The notes beneath the pieces were generated by a model. It worked only from the letters and a program-made list of their open reading frames with translations, was not told where the DNA came from and ran no database searches. The position numbers were made by a program, and so were the translations under genes. A stretch of DNA of 64,000 bases from Lonicera japonica (taxonomy: Eukaryota > Streptophyta > Magnoliopsida > Dipsacales > Caprifoliaceae), in the NCBI GenBank assembly GCA_021464415.1, contig CM038464.1, positions 56,843,328 through 56,907,327 of the forward strand, read 5' to 3'. This document shows positions 34,201-45,209 of the stretch, one piece after another. Each line of letters opens with the position of its first letter. The first letter of the stretch is position 1.

Positions 34201-35263
34201 GGTGTAATTATGAGACTTATAGGGTTATAAGGGTAAATTATGTAATTTTCCAAACCTAAGGGTACTTTGGTGTAATTATGAGAGTTATGGGGCTATAGGG
34301 GTAAATTATATAATTTTCTAAACCTGAGGGTACTTTGGTGTAATTATGAGAGTTATAGGGTTATAGGGGTAAATTATGTAATTTTTCAAACCTGAGGGTA
34401 CTTTGGTGTAATTATGAGAGTTATAGGGTTATAAGGGTAAAATATGTAATTTTCCAAAACCTGAGGGTACTTTGGTGTAATTATGAGAGTTATAGGGTTA
34501 TAGGGGTAAATTATGTAATTTTCCAAACCTGGGGGTACTTTGGTGTAATTATGAGAGTTATAGGGTTATAGGGGTAAATTAGGTAATTTTCCAAACCTGA
34601 GGGTACTTTGGTGTAATTATGAGAGTTATAGGGTTGTGAGGGTAAATTATGTAATTTTCCAAACCTGGGGGTACTTTGGTGTAATTATGAGAGATATAGG
34701 GTTATAAGGGTAAATTATGTAATTTTCCAAACCTAAGGGTACTTTGGTGTAATTATAAGAGATATAGGGTTATAAGGGTAAATTATGTAATTTTCCAAAA
34801 CCTGAGGGTACTTTGGTGTAATTATGAGAGTTACAGGGTTATAGGGATAAATTATGTAATTTTCCAAACCTAAAGGGTGTCACAAGTAAAAGTATGTGTT
34901 CACTAAATCGGACGTTATTTCTAGGCAAACATGCATACTAAATACGAGAATTGTTTAAATACATGCAGGAAACGACATAAATAATCGAACAAAGAAGGAA
35001 TTTTAAAGAAAACATACTAGAGATCGTCGACGGATCTCATGAGAAATGGGCTCCATCAAGAGCCATGGAACATCCGGGACTGGAGTAACCCGGGTAACAT
35101 CTCGGTAGACCACCGCCCGACCGCGGTCCACCCCATCCTCGCCATACCAGTCAAGGTCCTCCCAGTCATCATGATGAGGATTGCACCGGAGAACGCCCTG
35201 AACATCGGTAAAGGTGACCTCCTCCTGGTCACCCTCCAGTCTATCAGGCTGAGCAGGGTCCAT
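31202..35263 (-). pseudogene. PMD-type gene 1 of element B, five exons, decayed
   Basis: The exons match those of the C gene: 35263-35018, 33816-33148, 33059-32886, 32789-31660 and about 31571-31202. All junctions are GT-AG except the last acceptor, which reads AT where AG is expected. Exon 1 begins MDPAQPDRLEGD and has CNPHHDDWED and EPISHEIRRR. Exon 2 holds LLATPFGPLF and SWGEITMIPLDLFALTG. Exon 3 is again 58 codons. Lesions: TAG at about 33621 (C has Trp in FHWSWGE), TAG at about 33376, TAGs near 32778, 32547 and 32359, and a 1-bp frameshift in a T run near 32403. Exon 4 is acidic (LDSDDDDPEGERG) with RPEGGDD repeats. Intron 1 is inflated by a 68-bp tandem array. Confidence 0.75.
33835..34880 (+). 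repeat. 68-bp tandem array inside intron 1 of PMD gene 1
   Basis: GGGTACTTTGG recurs at 33920, 33988, 34056 and so on, about 15 units of 68 bp. Each contains ATTATGAGAGTTATAGGG and AAATTATGTAATTTTCC. It lies wholly between exons 1 and 2. C's intron 1 is only about 180 bp and lacks it. Confidence 0.9.
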
Positions 35264-35398
35264 CTGTGTATATAGAGAGTAGTGAGAAAGTCGGAAAATC
35301 AGAAAAGCGGCAGACTTCCGCGCTTGAGAGAAGAAAGAAAGAGGGCTAGAGAGAGAAAGAGAAAGGAGAGAATGAGGTGGAATGAGCTCAGCAAAGGG

Positions 35399-35482
35399 TA
35401 TATATAATACACCAGTTTGTCGCGCGACAAATGGGCTCATTGTCGCGCGACAAAGAGCCATGCCCCAAAATGTCGCGCGACA
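35399..35482 (-). promoter_or_regulatory. TATA and three TGTCGCGCGACA palindromes upstream of PMD gene 1 (element B)
   Basis: A TATATATA element lies at 35407-35399, about 135 bases before the ATG at 35263. Upstream are perfect TTGTCGCGCGACAA at 35417-35430 and 35440-35453, and TGTCGCGCGACA at 35471-35482. The motif, spacing and proximity to TATA copy the B LTR. Confidence 0.65.
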
Positions 35483-35813
35483 TATTGACCCCCTCCCCTG
35501 ATTTTTTGACCTTTGTCTCATTTTATCTCCTGCAGGGGTACTTCAGAGAAACAATTTTCGAAAAACTTGCTAAATACCGCACACCCAGGATGAAAATTCG
35601 AGGAAAAGACTTACAAATCATCTCTCCGAAAATACGAGAACAAGATACAAACGGTTAAAAGTAGTCTCTGATCTCCTAAGAAGGACCGAGACCATCAAAG
35701 AGAAAAGCAAAATATCAAGATAAGACGGGAATAGAAAAAATTGAAAGAGTAGAAAAGAGAAAGAACCCGCACGAGCGCCCAAAGCAAGCGAGAGAAACAG
35801 AAATGCAAGAGTG

Positions 35814-36425
35814 ACAGGGAGAGCCACACCAAAAGTGACAGCTAGGCCAAAACCGGCTCAGGGCTTTGTTTTGGGTGAGTAAGGCTCCTGATCACGACAA
35901 AGGGATAAAAAGACTCCTGGTCAAAAACAGAGAAGGCCAGAAAAAGTCTTTCCCAAAAGAGGGAGAAATAAGGGCATCGAAAAACAGAATACGATGTGGG
36001 CCCATCGAAAATGAAAAAATAAAGAAGAGAACAGAGATCTGAGATTGAACTTTCAAACAAATTTTCTTTTTAGCACGATACAGAAGAGATGGTTTGGAAA
36101 ACCTCGAATCATCACTCTACGGAGAGCAAAAGAAATCCGAAAACTGCCTTCTGAAAGAAGTATCCTCACTCGAGGAAAACACGAGAGTAAAATTCAGAAA
36201 GATACAGGAAAACAGACATCCAGATAAAGATTAAACCCCGAGGAGCTCCTTTCATCCTCGCAAAATTTCTCTCTCTCACTTTAGCAGTCTAAAGAGAGAG
36301 ACAACCATCATCACCAGAATTCAACACAAAGCCCTCGCCAGAGGCAAATCACAAACACAAGCCCTCGCCAGAGGCAAAAATACTCACAAAAAGCCCTCCT
36401 AGAGGCAATTTTCTCTCTTCTTACA
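35814..36425 (+). other. 3' non-coding region of B with conserved splice-donor-like block
   Basis: 35814-35885 matches C 5131-5205: GGGAGAGCCACACC, AGTGACAGCT and TTGGGTGAGTAAGGCTCCTG. The remainder to 36425 has no gene. CCCTCGCCAGAGGCAA repeats begin near 36330. Confidence 0.5.
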
Positions 36426-36720
36426 GATCAAAAGCCCTCCCAGAGAGGCACAGTGTAGCAATGGTATTCCTCCCACCTGAGGCGAGAAGATCAAAAGCCC
36501 TCCCAGAGAGGCACAGTGTAGCAATGGTAGTCCTCCCACCTGAGGCGAGAAGATCAAAAGCCCTCCCCGAGAGGCACAGTGGAGCAATGGTAGTCCTCCC
36601 ATCTGAGGCTAGTGGAGCAATGGTAGTCCTCCCATCTGAGGCACAGTGGAGCAACGGTAGTCCTCCCATCTGAGGCTAGTGGAGCAATGGTAGTCCTCCC
36701 ATCTAAGGCAAGTGGAACAA
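36426..36720 (+). repeat. 63-bp tandem repeats upstream of the B polypurine tract
   Basis: GATCAAAAGCCCTCCC recurs at 36426, 36489 and 36552 (period 63). Shortened AGCAATGGTAGTCCTCCCA units of about 20-40 bp follow to 36720. Position in the element equals that of the 116-bp array in C, but the sequence is unrelated. Confidence 0.8.
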
Positions 36721-36910
36721 ATAAAAGTCCTAGAAAGAGGCAATGAGGTAACAAAAGCCCTCTCCGGAGGCAAAACCAAACACAAAGCCCTCTCCGGAGG
36801 CACTCACGAACACTTTTTTTTCATACGCACACTTCCTTAGAGTTCTTGCCGGAGCCATGGGTTACGGTCTCTTCCAGTCGCCTCAATTTCTTGCAAGCAA
36901 GAAACTTGAG

Positions 36911-36921
36911 TCGAGAGGGTC
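36911..36921 (+). other. Polypurine tract of B
   Basis: TCGAGAGGGTC directly abuts the 3' LTR and is shared with C (6845-6854) and, inverted, D2. Confidence 0.6.
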
Positions 36922-38452
36922 TGTAGGCACCCCAATTCGTGACCCCCGCAAGAACCCTAAATGACCTACGAGAACTACTATTTTTAGAGTCTGGGACCCA
37001 CCCGAGTACCCGAAACTATCCCGAAAGGGTTTGTTGGCCAACAAACCTATTTTTAAGTGGGATTGTCGCGCGACAATCACTGGTATATCGCGCGACAATC
37101 ACTCCTATGTCGCACGATAAACCCCTCTGACCCCGACCATCCACTCTCTGACAAATCAGTCTGTCAGAGACATCACTTCAGCCATTTGTCGCGCGACATT
37201 GGACACATTGTCGCGCGACATATGCCCCTTTTGGGGAAGTGTCGCGCGACATATCCTTTCCACCACTATAAATAGGCCAACACCCCCAAGGGTTCAAGGA
37301 AAGCAACTGAGAATTGAAGAATTATTGGCTTATATCTGATTTTCCAGTCTTTCGTCGAGTATTCTCTGTTATAATCATATTTTTGAGGAATTATCGAATC
37401 TATTCCCGACACTCGACGTGTCCCGTTTCTGGAATCGAATTCTCGAAAATATTTGAAGAAGGAAAAAATCATTATCGCCAGAGATCTCTCTGTCATATTA
37501 TATTTTCTTTCTTATTATTATTCTCGTCGGGAAGGTAAAAAAAATCTCTTCTAGTATTTAAATTATATATCTGTGTACTTGTTTTACTTCTGTTGTTCAG
37601 TCCACATTTTATTTGAATAAACTTATTGCCAAGTTATAAAGTAGTATACCGTTTTCAAAATAAAAGACCCCGATAAAACCATTTCCAAAATCAGAAGTAT
37701 AAGTACATTATCATCCGGATAAAATTCTGTTTTAAAAACCTGGACTGATAAGACTTATCTAGGAATTAAAATCAACATATCTTGTCTTCTCTATAGACTA
37801 TGACGTGTCTGATAAAACTCCCCTCAAAGAGTTCTAGTTCCATATTAAATTAGTCCCGATACAAGATCCAAACTTTTACAAAAGTAATCACAACACGAGA
37901 AAACCGTCATTATCTGAGGAAATAATACGGGAAACTCTTTCAAAATGAAAGGTTTTGTCATAGTATTTACATCTTTCAATAATAAAAACATTGGATCTCG
38001 GAACACAAAGGTTTTTATCCCTTTTCTCTTTTCCCAGAAATTAGGGTTTTTTCACTTGAAAAGTAGTAGACTGTCAGTAAAAGCATCAAAGTTTTTCAAC
38101 ATAAAATAAACGTATAAGACCACTAGAGACCGAAAGGGCGGAATGGGTGCTTAACACCTTCCTAAACCGTAATATAGTTTTCGAACCCTATAGAATCTTG
38201 GTTTCGCAGACAAATGTGTAAAGAAAGGCTTATCTGTAGCCTTTCCTCTTACACAACCATTTTGTCCGTTTTCCTGTAAAACGTACTGGCGACTCTGAAC
38301 GAACCCCCTTGTATCTAGAAATAGGATAGAAAGACACCCGATATGAATTATCAACACCAGATCGAAGCAAATAGAACATCGGGATTCGTTCCGACGTTCC
38401 AGACGCCCAACAACGGGAGCGAGACCTGGGGGTCACATTTGCGGATCTCACA
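36922..38452 (+). mobile_element. 3' LTR of element B
   Basis: It runs TGTAGGCACC to GGATCTCACA, with a polypurine tract on the left and the duplicated ACTCC on the right. Palindromes are at 37063-37076, 37187-37198, 37208-37220 and 37240-37251, and the TATA box is near 37266. The 5' LTR carries an extra, partly decayed palindrome unit, so unit number differs between the two LTRs of one element. Confidence 0.9.
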
Positions 38453-38650
38453 ACTCCCATTGGTAAGGACGGTTCTGTCAACAATTTGATTGGGGTGTTG
38501 AGCTGATGTACTTCTATCGATAGGGACGGTTCTGTCAACAATTTGATTGGTTGTTGAGCTGATGTACTCCCATCGGTAGGGACGGTTCTGTCAAAAATTT
38601 AATTAGAACGTTGAGCTGATGTACTCCCATCGGTAGGAACGGTTCTATCA
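38453..38650 (-). repeat. 56-58 bp minisatellite of D2, right part
   Basis: About four units continuing the array interrupted at 18735. The first bases repeat the ACTCC target of B. Confidence 0.85.
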
Positions 38651-39869
38651 ATAATTTTTATTTTGATTTGGTTCTTTTGAAGGGGTGAGGGCAGATGGTC
38701 TATTAGGGACTTTGCTTTGTGTTTGAGAGGCTTGGGAAGATGGTCTGCTGGGGACGTTTGATGATCAACTGGAGACACTACTTTGGTGTTGGTGATTTAG
38801 GATAAAGGCTGGTGGGGAAATGAGAATTTATGGTATACTAGGAAAATGAGGATTCCTACCGGTCAGGATAAAGGCTGAAGGTTAATGATCTGCTGGGGAT
38901 ATGATGATTGGTGGTCTACTGAGGATATGATGAATCCTACTGGTTAGGATAAAGGCTGAGGGTTGGTGATCTGCTGGGAATATGCTGATGCAAGATTAAG
39001 ATGAGGGTGATTGATGATCTGTTGAGGTGACGAAAGTTGATGATTTGCTGAGGGGATGAGAGTCTCTGAACGGACATAGAGAGATAGAGGGAAAAAATTT
39101 CTGGTGTGATATATTTTTTTTTTGAAAAAAATAAGAATTTTTGGTTGGCTTCTTTTTCTTTGAGAAAAGATCGAGTTACGTTATCTCAATTCTCGAACCT
39201 TGCAAATGATTTTTGGACTTTGCTTCTTGCTTTGCTTCCATAGCATTTTTCTCTTGTCACAAAGGTACGATTCTGCTTATTATATTCTGACTTTGTGAGA
39301 GAAGAATTTTTGTGTGCATGTATCATTTTCTGTTTTTTGATGCCCTTATTCCTCCTTAATTGCTTGAAAGCTTTTTAATGCAGCTTATTTTTTTCTTTTT
39401 TCTTTTTTCGTAAAGTCAGCAACTTTCCTCACCCAAGACGTAGCCCTTGGCTTTTTAGCCTAGCTGTCACTCTTGGTGTGGCTCTCACTGCCATCTTTTT
39501 TCATTTTCTATTTTTTTTCAATATCCTTTTCCTTTGGCACTGTGGGATTTATCCTCTTTTCTTCTCTTTCAATTTTTTCTTGTACCCACTTTGTTCCTTC
39601 TCACTTTATCAGATTTTTTAAGCATCATCGTCCTTGTGATTTTGAGAATGTTTACTTTGAAAGTTCGCATTTGACATCATCGTGCTGTGTTTGTGATTTT
39701 CAGTCCGAGAACCTTTGGGAGCGTATCTTGAAGACTTCTTGAGCGAGAAGAAGCTAGACCAAAAGTCCTTTTTATGGGGGCTTGTTCCCCGTGTTTTGTG
39801 TAATTTTTTTGTTCCAGTCTTTCTCTCTATCTTTCTCTGATATCCTCTCAAAAGGCACTTTTTGATTTT

Positions 39870-40250
39870 GGAGAGGGCTTGAGTTTGCCTGTAGGAAGGG
39901 CTTTAATACGTGCCTGTGGAAAGGGCTTGGATTGGATTAGTGCCTATAGAAAGGGCTTTGGATTGGTGCATGTGGAAAGAGTTTTGGATTGGTGTCTTGG
40001 AATGGTGCCTGTAGAAAGGGCTTGGATTTTTCTGTCGAAAGGGCTTGGATTGGTGCCTATAGAAAGGGCTTTGAATTGGTGCCTGTAGAAAGGGCTTGGG
40101 ATTTGATTTGCCTGTACAAAGGGCTTGTGCAGTGATTTGCCTCTCTGGGAGGACATGTGATTGTGTTTTGCCTCTCTGGGAGGACATGTGGAGTGATTTG
40201 CTTTTTGGGGAGGGCTTATGAAGTGACTTGCCTCTCTGGGAAGGCATGTG
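39870..40250 (-). repeat. Short tandem repeats in D2
   Basis: Units around GTGCCTGTAGAAAGGGCTTGG (roughly 25-35 bp) change into TTTGCCTCTCTGGGAGGACATG units. They are imperfect and variable in length. Confidence 0.7.
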
Positions 40251-41049
40251 ATTTTATCATGATGATCTGGTTGGTGATGGTGGTGTGAGTAATCATCGAG
40301 GTATATACCAGGATGCGATGGTGAAGCCTGTCTGGTAGGCCATGAAGCTTAGTGCCTATGTACTCTTGGACTGGTGTACGGTACACTTATGCAAGTGTTC
40401 ATGTGTATGCACTATGCAAATGCTTATGCCATGCTTCCCTAAATTTCAAGTATTCGCATACTTCTTAAATCACAGCACCATCATTTTAAAAACTTGGTTT
40501 TGAAAAGGTTTTGAATCTTGAGTTGCCTGATTTATGAAGTATGTTACGCTACTTGAAATTACCTAAGTGCAGATGCATGCATGCAAGACCGACAATTTTC
40601 CGAGAACATAACAACAGTGAAAAGACAAATATTAATTTTCGGTCAATCAGTGAGTGAGTGTAAGGTGATAAGAGAAATGGAGTGCTACCGACTTGGAATT
40701 CTGCTGATCTTGCGTCATGCTTCCATCTTGACACGTTTCTCTCTGCGTCTTGATTCTTGGGCCTATCAAAATCCATCCGAGTTACTGCTTTTGCTCATAC
40801 CTACAGTCTCAGGAGGATTACCAATGTTCTGCATTTTCAGGAGTGGGTGTGGACAGGCTTGATTCTTGAGAGAGGCGGGGGCTTTCAGTTACTAAACCAA
40901 TTAATTGACTTGATTCTACCTTAAAGATTTTTTGGTTATGCTAACAACAACAGGGTCGTGGTGATGTGGGTAGGACATTCTCAGCGCGAGTGATGAATGT
41001 AGAGGCTAGTCTTTAAAGAGTTGTTCGGGTCTTCTTGTCGATACCTTCA

Positions 41050-41390
41050 GTAGATGTACCCTCGGTACCACCCTCAATATGTGCGAACGATGATGGTGAG
41101 CCTAATCTTCGGGGAGCTGTTTTGGTCTTCACTCTCAATGCATATACCCTCTGCACCCTCAGTGTATGCGAATGATGATGGTGAGGCTATTCGGGTCTTC
41201 TTGTCGATACCCTCAGTAGATATACCCTCGGCACCTTTAATATGTATGAACAATGATGGTGAGGCTAGCTTTCAGGGAGCTGTTCGGGTTTTCTTGTCGA
41301 TACCCTCAGTGCATATATCCTCTGCACCCTCAGTGTATGTGAATAATGATGGTAAGGCTAGTCTTCGGGGAGCTGTTATGATCTACATCA
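41050..41390 (-). repeat. Imperfect tandem repeats downstream of D2 gag
   Basis: About three to four copies of a unit near 100 bp, combining TCTTGTCGATACCCTCAGT with AATGATGGTGAGGCTA. On the minus strand this reads as CACTGAGGGTA units, echoing the CACTGAGGGT repeats near 6630 in C. Confidence 0.7.
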
Positions 41391-41579
41391 AGGATGGCTT
41401 GAGGATTATGGTTTTGAAGGGGCTGGTTATGTTTAGGGTTCAGCCGGGTGGCTTCGGGATCTTGCACTGGTGGTATATCGACGTTGATAGGGACCACGAG
41501 AGGTGGGGGGTTGATGTTGTATGAACTGGGAGGTGGATGTTAGGCGGAGCTACTGGGCCTCAGGTTTGGTTTTCTTCAG

Positions 41580-41871
41580 TTGGGTATGGATTTGGATTGG
41601 GTTGGTTTGGTTCAGCTCTTGTTCTGGTAGCGATTAGGGTGTCCAAACGAGCTTGGGTGGCAACTTGGTGATTCTTCATGATGGCTATAGACTGAGTCAG
41701 ATCCTAGATTAAATGGTAGAGGTGTTCAAGGGTTAAGGTGCCACCCTCGGTTTGTGGGAGAACGGGACCAGGCGGCGGATCCACTACACGAGAGGCTTCA
41801 TCATGGTTATCCTCAGTATTGTTGACCCCGGTTAGATCGAGCAATAGCTCGGTGTTGTGACGAGAAGGCAT
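41580..41871 (-). pseudogene. D2 gag N-terminal fragment
   Basis: The ATG at 41871 opens MPSRHNTELLLDLTG, with PPPGPVLPQTEGGTLT, then TAG at 41704-41706. Similarity to D1 continues as DLTQSIAIMKNHQVATQARLDTL and fades near 41580. No capsid, protease or pol follows, so D2 would need Gag and Pol in trans. Confidence 0.55.
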
Positions 41872-42595
41872 GATCAGTGGTAAGTATGATCTTCTGAGTC
41901 GTCTAGTTTGAATCTCTGAGAGCCTAGCCAACAAGTGCCAGCAGTAGATAATCGGAGTGTGGTGAAAAAATAGGAGAAAGAAGTCGGGGATTTGACTGAA
42001 AAATCAATATTTTGCCATGGGTTGCATAACTCTCGAAAAATTGTGACTCGACAGGAAAATAAAATCGAAAATCACTTTTTGGTGATTAGTGAAAACAGAC
42101 CGACAACAACTTGAGAGCCCCGTGGATAGGTTTAGGGTAAGAATATGAATTCCCGGGGTGCCCTTATAACCTTCTGATTTTTGAAATTCTTTTTTGAAAA
42201 ATTCATTATGGAAAATGACTCATTTTTTAAAAATATTTTGAAAAACATTTTTTAAAAATCGGGAAGTTCTCTCCTCTTATAGCTGCTTTTCATGGAAATA
42301 GTGACAGGGAAATTCTTACTAACAGGTTTTAGTGAGGGATTTTTATGGACGGGGTTGCATAGCCACCGACCGTACTTGCCAAACCAAGAGTGGTATGTAT
42401 GACAAGACCTTTTGTTCACTAATCTCACGACCGACGGTTAAAAAAATATGCAGAAATTCGTGTGTACTAGGCTGACACATCCTATATGCACGCGTGGTGG
42501 AAAAGGGTAAGGTTTAAGGCTTCATCCTATTTGGCTAGGTCTTGCTATATACCCCAAGGGCGAGTATGTGCAAGGACATTTTGATACACATTCTG

Positions 42596-42627
42596 GGTAC
42601 GTGAGTGTTCTCGTCACTCGATATACC
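42596..42627 (-). other. Conserved leader hairpin of D2
   Basis: The reverse complement reads GGTATATCGAGTG, loop ACGAGAA, CACTCACGTACC, identical to the hairpins in B and D1 leaders. Confidence 0.5.
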
Positions 42628-43015
42628 TCAGTTTGGTACTTGGCCAAGGAGAGTGGTCCTATGCGCTTTTGGCTAGTGTAGACCCGCAAGTCCACGGCCT
42701 ATTCACGACTTTGGTCCCGAGGTTGATAGGGTAAATTCACACTCGCGATAATGCATGATGATAGTGGGTGCGTGCAAAATAACAATTATGGGGGTACATT
42801 ATGAAGAACGCTTTAGGGCTTGTTCGAGTACTTTCAATTTTTATTTATAAAAAGATTTTTCTCAAACAATTATTACAAACAAAAAGGGAATAAAGGTATC
42901 CACCTAGATCGCAGCTATGTTATGCTAAAACTAAGGCCGAAAAAAAAAACATGCAAACAAAAATAATTATCCACGCATATTCTACTCTTGTTTAGAGTCT
43001 AATCCTCTTAAAATA

Positions 43016-43033
43016 TCCCCAGCAGAGTCGCCA
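43016..43033 (-). other. Primer-binding site of D2
   Basis: The minus strand reads TGGCGACTCTGCTGGGGA one base inside the LTR. Confidence 0.7.
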
Positions 43034-43034
43034 C

Positions 43035-45083
43035 TGTGAGAACCCGCGTCCTCGACGCCCGAGGGTCCTCGTGGGCGGCGATTCTGTTGTTGCTTTGAAA
43101 ATCGATTTTGAAAATAATAAGAGTCGCCAGTTTGTTTTACTACACAAACAAAAAGGTTTGTGTAAAATAGACGTATTTATGGACTAAATATCCTCTTATG
43201 CACAATATATGCGAAGTCAGTTGATTCGAAGGTTCGGGGATTAAGTTACGAATCGGGAAGGTGTTAGGCACCCAATTCGCCCTTTCGATCTCTTGAGTAG
43301 GATATGCGCGTGTTATAATTCAGTTCTTGCATGCTATTGCTATTATTTTACAGCTTTTTGTGCTTGCCTTAGAAATCGGGATTTTGGGGATGGGATGAAA
43401 ACGACGTGTTTCCTAATTCACCTAGGATTTTAAAAATAAGTGCGTGTGTGTGATTTGAAAAAAGAGAATTTGATAATAATAGATACAGTGAAACAAGTGA
43501 TTTTGTAAAGCATTGGGCTTTTCGGAAACTAATTCAATGTGGAATCTTATATTCAATGTGATATGAGGCGAGTTGACCGATCGTATACCATAGCCTATTG
43601 ATTAAACCGGTATAGATGGCGCTAGTGCTCTCATAGTCGAGTATTTATCACATGCACACCGCAATCTATGAGTTAGATTGGATATATAGCGATTATCGAT
43701 TCCTTCGTATAACAATGCCGCTAATCTAAACTTTTAAAAAAGTAAGAAAGTAGTAATACTATTTTGGAATTGGATTAGGGTCTATTATACGCCTTTGGTT
43801 TTGAAAAAAAAATTTGAAAAAAGGTTTTGAAAAGCTATTAAGTAATAGAAATTATGCAAACAAGAGTATGAATTATAAAATCGATGAATAAATAAAAGAA
43901 GAGAGAGAAAATTATACCTGAGCCTCCTTGGATGGAGATAATAAGAATCTCTTGGTGTGTACCACGAAATCCCCCTTGATTGTTGATGAAAATAATGAAT
44001 GGAGGGGGGGTCTATTTATAGTTGAAAAAAATACTTGGAGAGCAAGAAAGGGTATTGCAACTAGGACTCTTGGAAATTATCGCGAAGTCTTCCCACCGTT
44101 GGATCATCTTGATTTTTGGATATCTGTAGCAAATAGAAGTCTTCTAGATTGTGTAAAAGTTTTAGGTCGATCAGAATTCGGGAAGGTCTCCTTTTGTTCT
44201 GATTGGTATGAAGAGTTTGTGTCCGCGTAGGAAAGGTACTTGTTGTAGACAAGGTCCCTTGTTTGCACGACAAGTCAGGTTCTAACCGTTGGATCATGCT
44301 GAATTTTGGATATGTACTGCCAATATAATTCTTCTAGACTTTGTAAAAAACTGAAGACAAACGGAGTTCGGGAAGGACTCGGTCTCCTTGGCTTGGTACA
44401 AAGAGTTTGTTCCCACGTAGGAAACGTACTTGCGTACAACAATCTCTACAATTGAACTTCCAACCATTGGATTATGCTGATTTTTTGACATATTTTCCCT
44501 ACAAATGTTTTCTAGCTTGTTTCCAAATTTGAGGTCGATCACTATTCGGGAAGGACACTATCTATTTTAATTTGCTACGAAGAACATTTCGACTAGAATT
44601 GCACAGTAGACAAATTGATTCTTGAGGATCCCATGTCCGACAAAGCTGAAATTTTAATATGTTCTTCCTCATGATAAAAGCTATATACTGACCAAATTTC
44701 AGACCATTTTAACTTTAAGAAGACCTCCATTTGATCACCCGAAATAAACTCATAATTTTCTAAATTTTTGGAGATCCGACTGTCGGATTGAGCTGATTTT
44801 CGAGTATGCTACTCCTCATGGTAATTTCTAACAACTCTCAAAGTTTGAGGATGATCCAAAATGTGTAACTCTCCTTTCAAAAGTTTCCAGGAGTTTCGAC
44901 GGTTTTCGATTCTGACAATTTTTGATAATTTTGTAACTCCTCATCCGGGGTCTTTTCGGCTTTCTTCTTTGACCTGTATCACATGTACATAGTTTTTGTG
45001 CATCCAAAAATGTTCATGCATGCATGCGTGTTTATTTCTTTTAAAATCAGAATTCTTGCGAGGGTCGCAAAATGAGGTGTTCA
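43035..45083 (-). mobile_element. 5' LTR of D2
   Basis: This 2049-bp LTR lies between TGTGAGAACCC and GGTGTTCACA (plus-strand reading). The minus-strand TATA box CTATAAATAG is at 44021-44012. U3 contains diverged units of roughly 185 bp, each with CCGTTGGATCATGCTGA and TTCGGGAAGG. The outer flank is copia gag sequence. Confidence 0.8.
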
Positions 45084-45153
45084 CACCATCAAATAGAGGT
45101 GGCCTAGTGGTCGAAGAACCTTCGTTAAGGCCGGTTCTTTGATAGATAGACAT
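45084..45153 (-). pseudogene. Copia E gag start, interrupted by D2
   Basis: From the ATG at 45153 the frame reads MSIYQRTGLNEGSSTTRPP and then LFDG, a typical N-terminus of plant copia gag (the usual continuation is a tyrosine/tryptophan-rich segment). It stops at the D2 LTR after 23 codons. The rest of the element is not on the other side of D2. Confidence 0.7.
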
Positions 45154-45195
45154 GATTGTAAACTTTAAGATTGTAGAATCAAAACAAGAATACAA

Positions 45196-45207
45196 GCTCT
45201 GATACCA
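45196..45207 (-). other. Primer-binding site of copia E
   Basis: On the minus strand TGGTATCAGAGC, complementary to initiator tRNA-Met, lies two bases from the LTR end at 45210. Confidence 0.8.
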
Positions 45208-45209
45208 AT

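Larger units (their letters stand above)
18736..38452 (+). mobile_element. Element B: 19.7-kb Tat/Ogre-like retrotransposon with two antisense PMD genes
   Basis: Two LTRs (1552 and 1531 bp) bound it, and ACTCC is duplicated at 18731-18735 and 38453-38457. Inside, in order: primer site, leader, gag, protease, RT, RNase H, archaeal-type RNase H and integrase on the plus strand; then PMD gene 2 and PMD gene 1 on the minus strand; then a 3' tandem array and polypurine tract. All reading frames carry stops or frameshifts. A C-family solo LTR (24389-25748) splits the pol frame. LTR differences are mostly C/T and G/A transitions, so it is moderately old and was probably methylated. Confidence 0.9.
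38651..41579 (-). other. Non-coding internal part of D2 with further repeats
   Basis: No protein gene is recognisable. The stretch contains GATCTGCTGGGGA-type short repeats (38700-39060), the conserved block at 39424-39492 (inverted relative to B and C), GCCTGTAGAAAGGGCTTGG repeats (39870-40250) and CCCTCAGT/GATGATGGTGAGGCTA repeats (41050-41390). It takes the place where autonomous relatives carry pol. Confidence 0.5.
16845..45083 (-). mobile_element. Element D2: gag-only, non-autonomous Tat-like element (host of element B)
   Basis: On the minus strand it runs from 5' LTR (45083-43035) through primer site, leader, gag fragment and several tandem arrays to the polypurine tract (17914-17898) and a 3' LTR cut off at 16845. 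B (18736-38452) is nested in it. Without B the internal part is about 5.4 kb and encodes no protease, RT or integrase. The shared primer site, leader hairpin and U5 block show descent from, and possible dependence on, autonomous Tat elements like B. Confidence 0.75.

Noticed and set aside
36426..36720. Open frames on both strands in the B 3' repeats
   Set aside because: They derive from the 63-bp tandem units; no start context, domain or conservation.
39879..40247. Open frames in the D2 repeats (GKGLDW-like and QSKPFYRHQ-like)
   Set aside because: Translations of short tandem repeats only.
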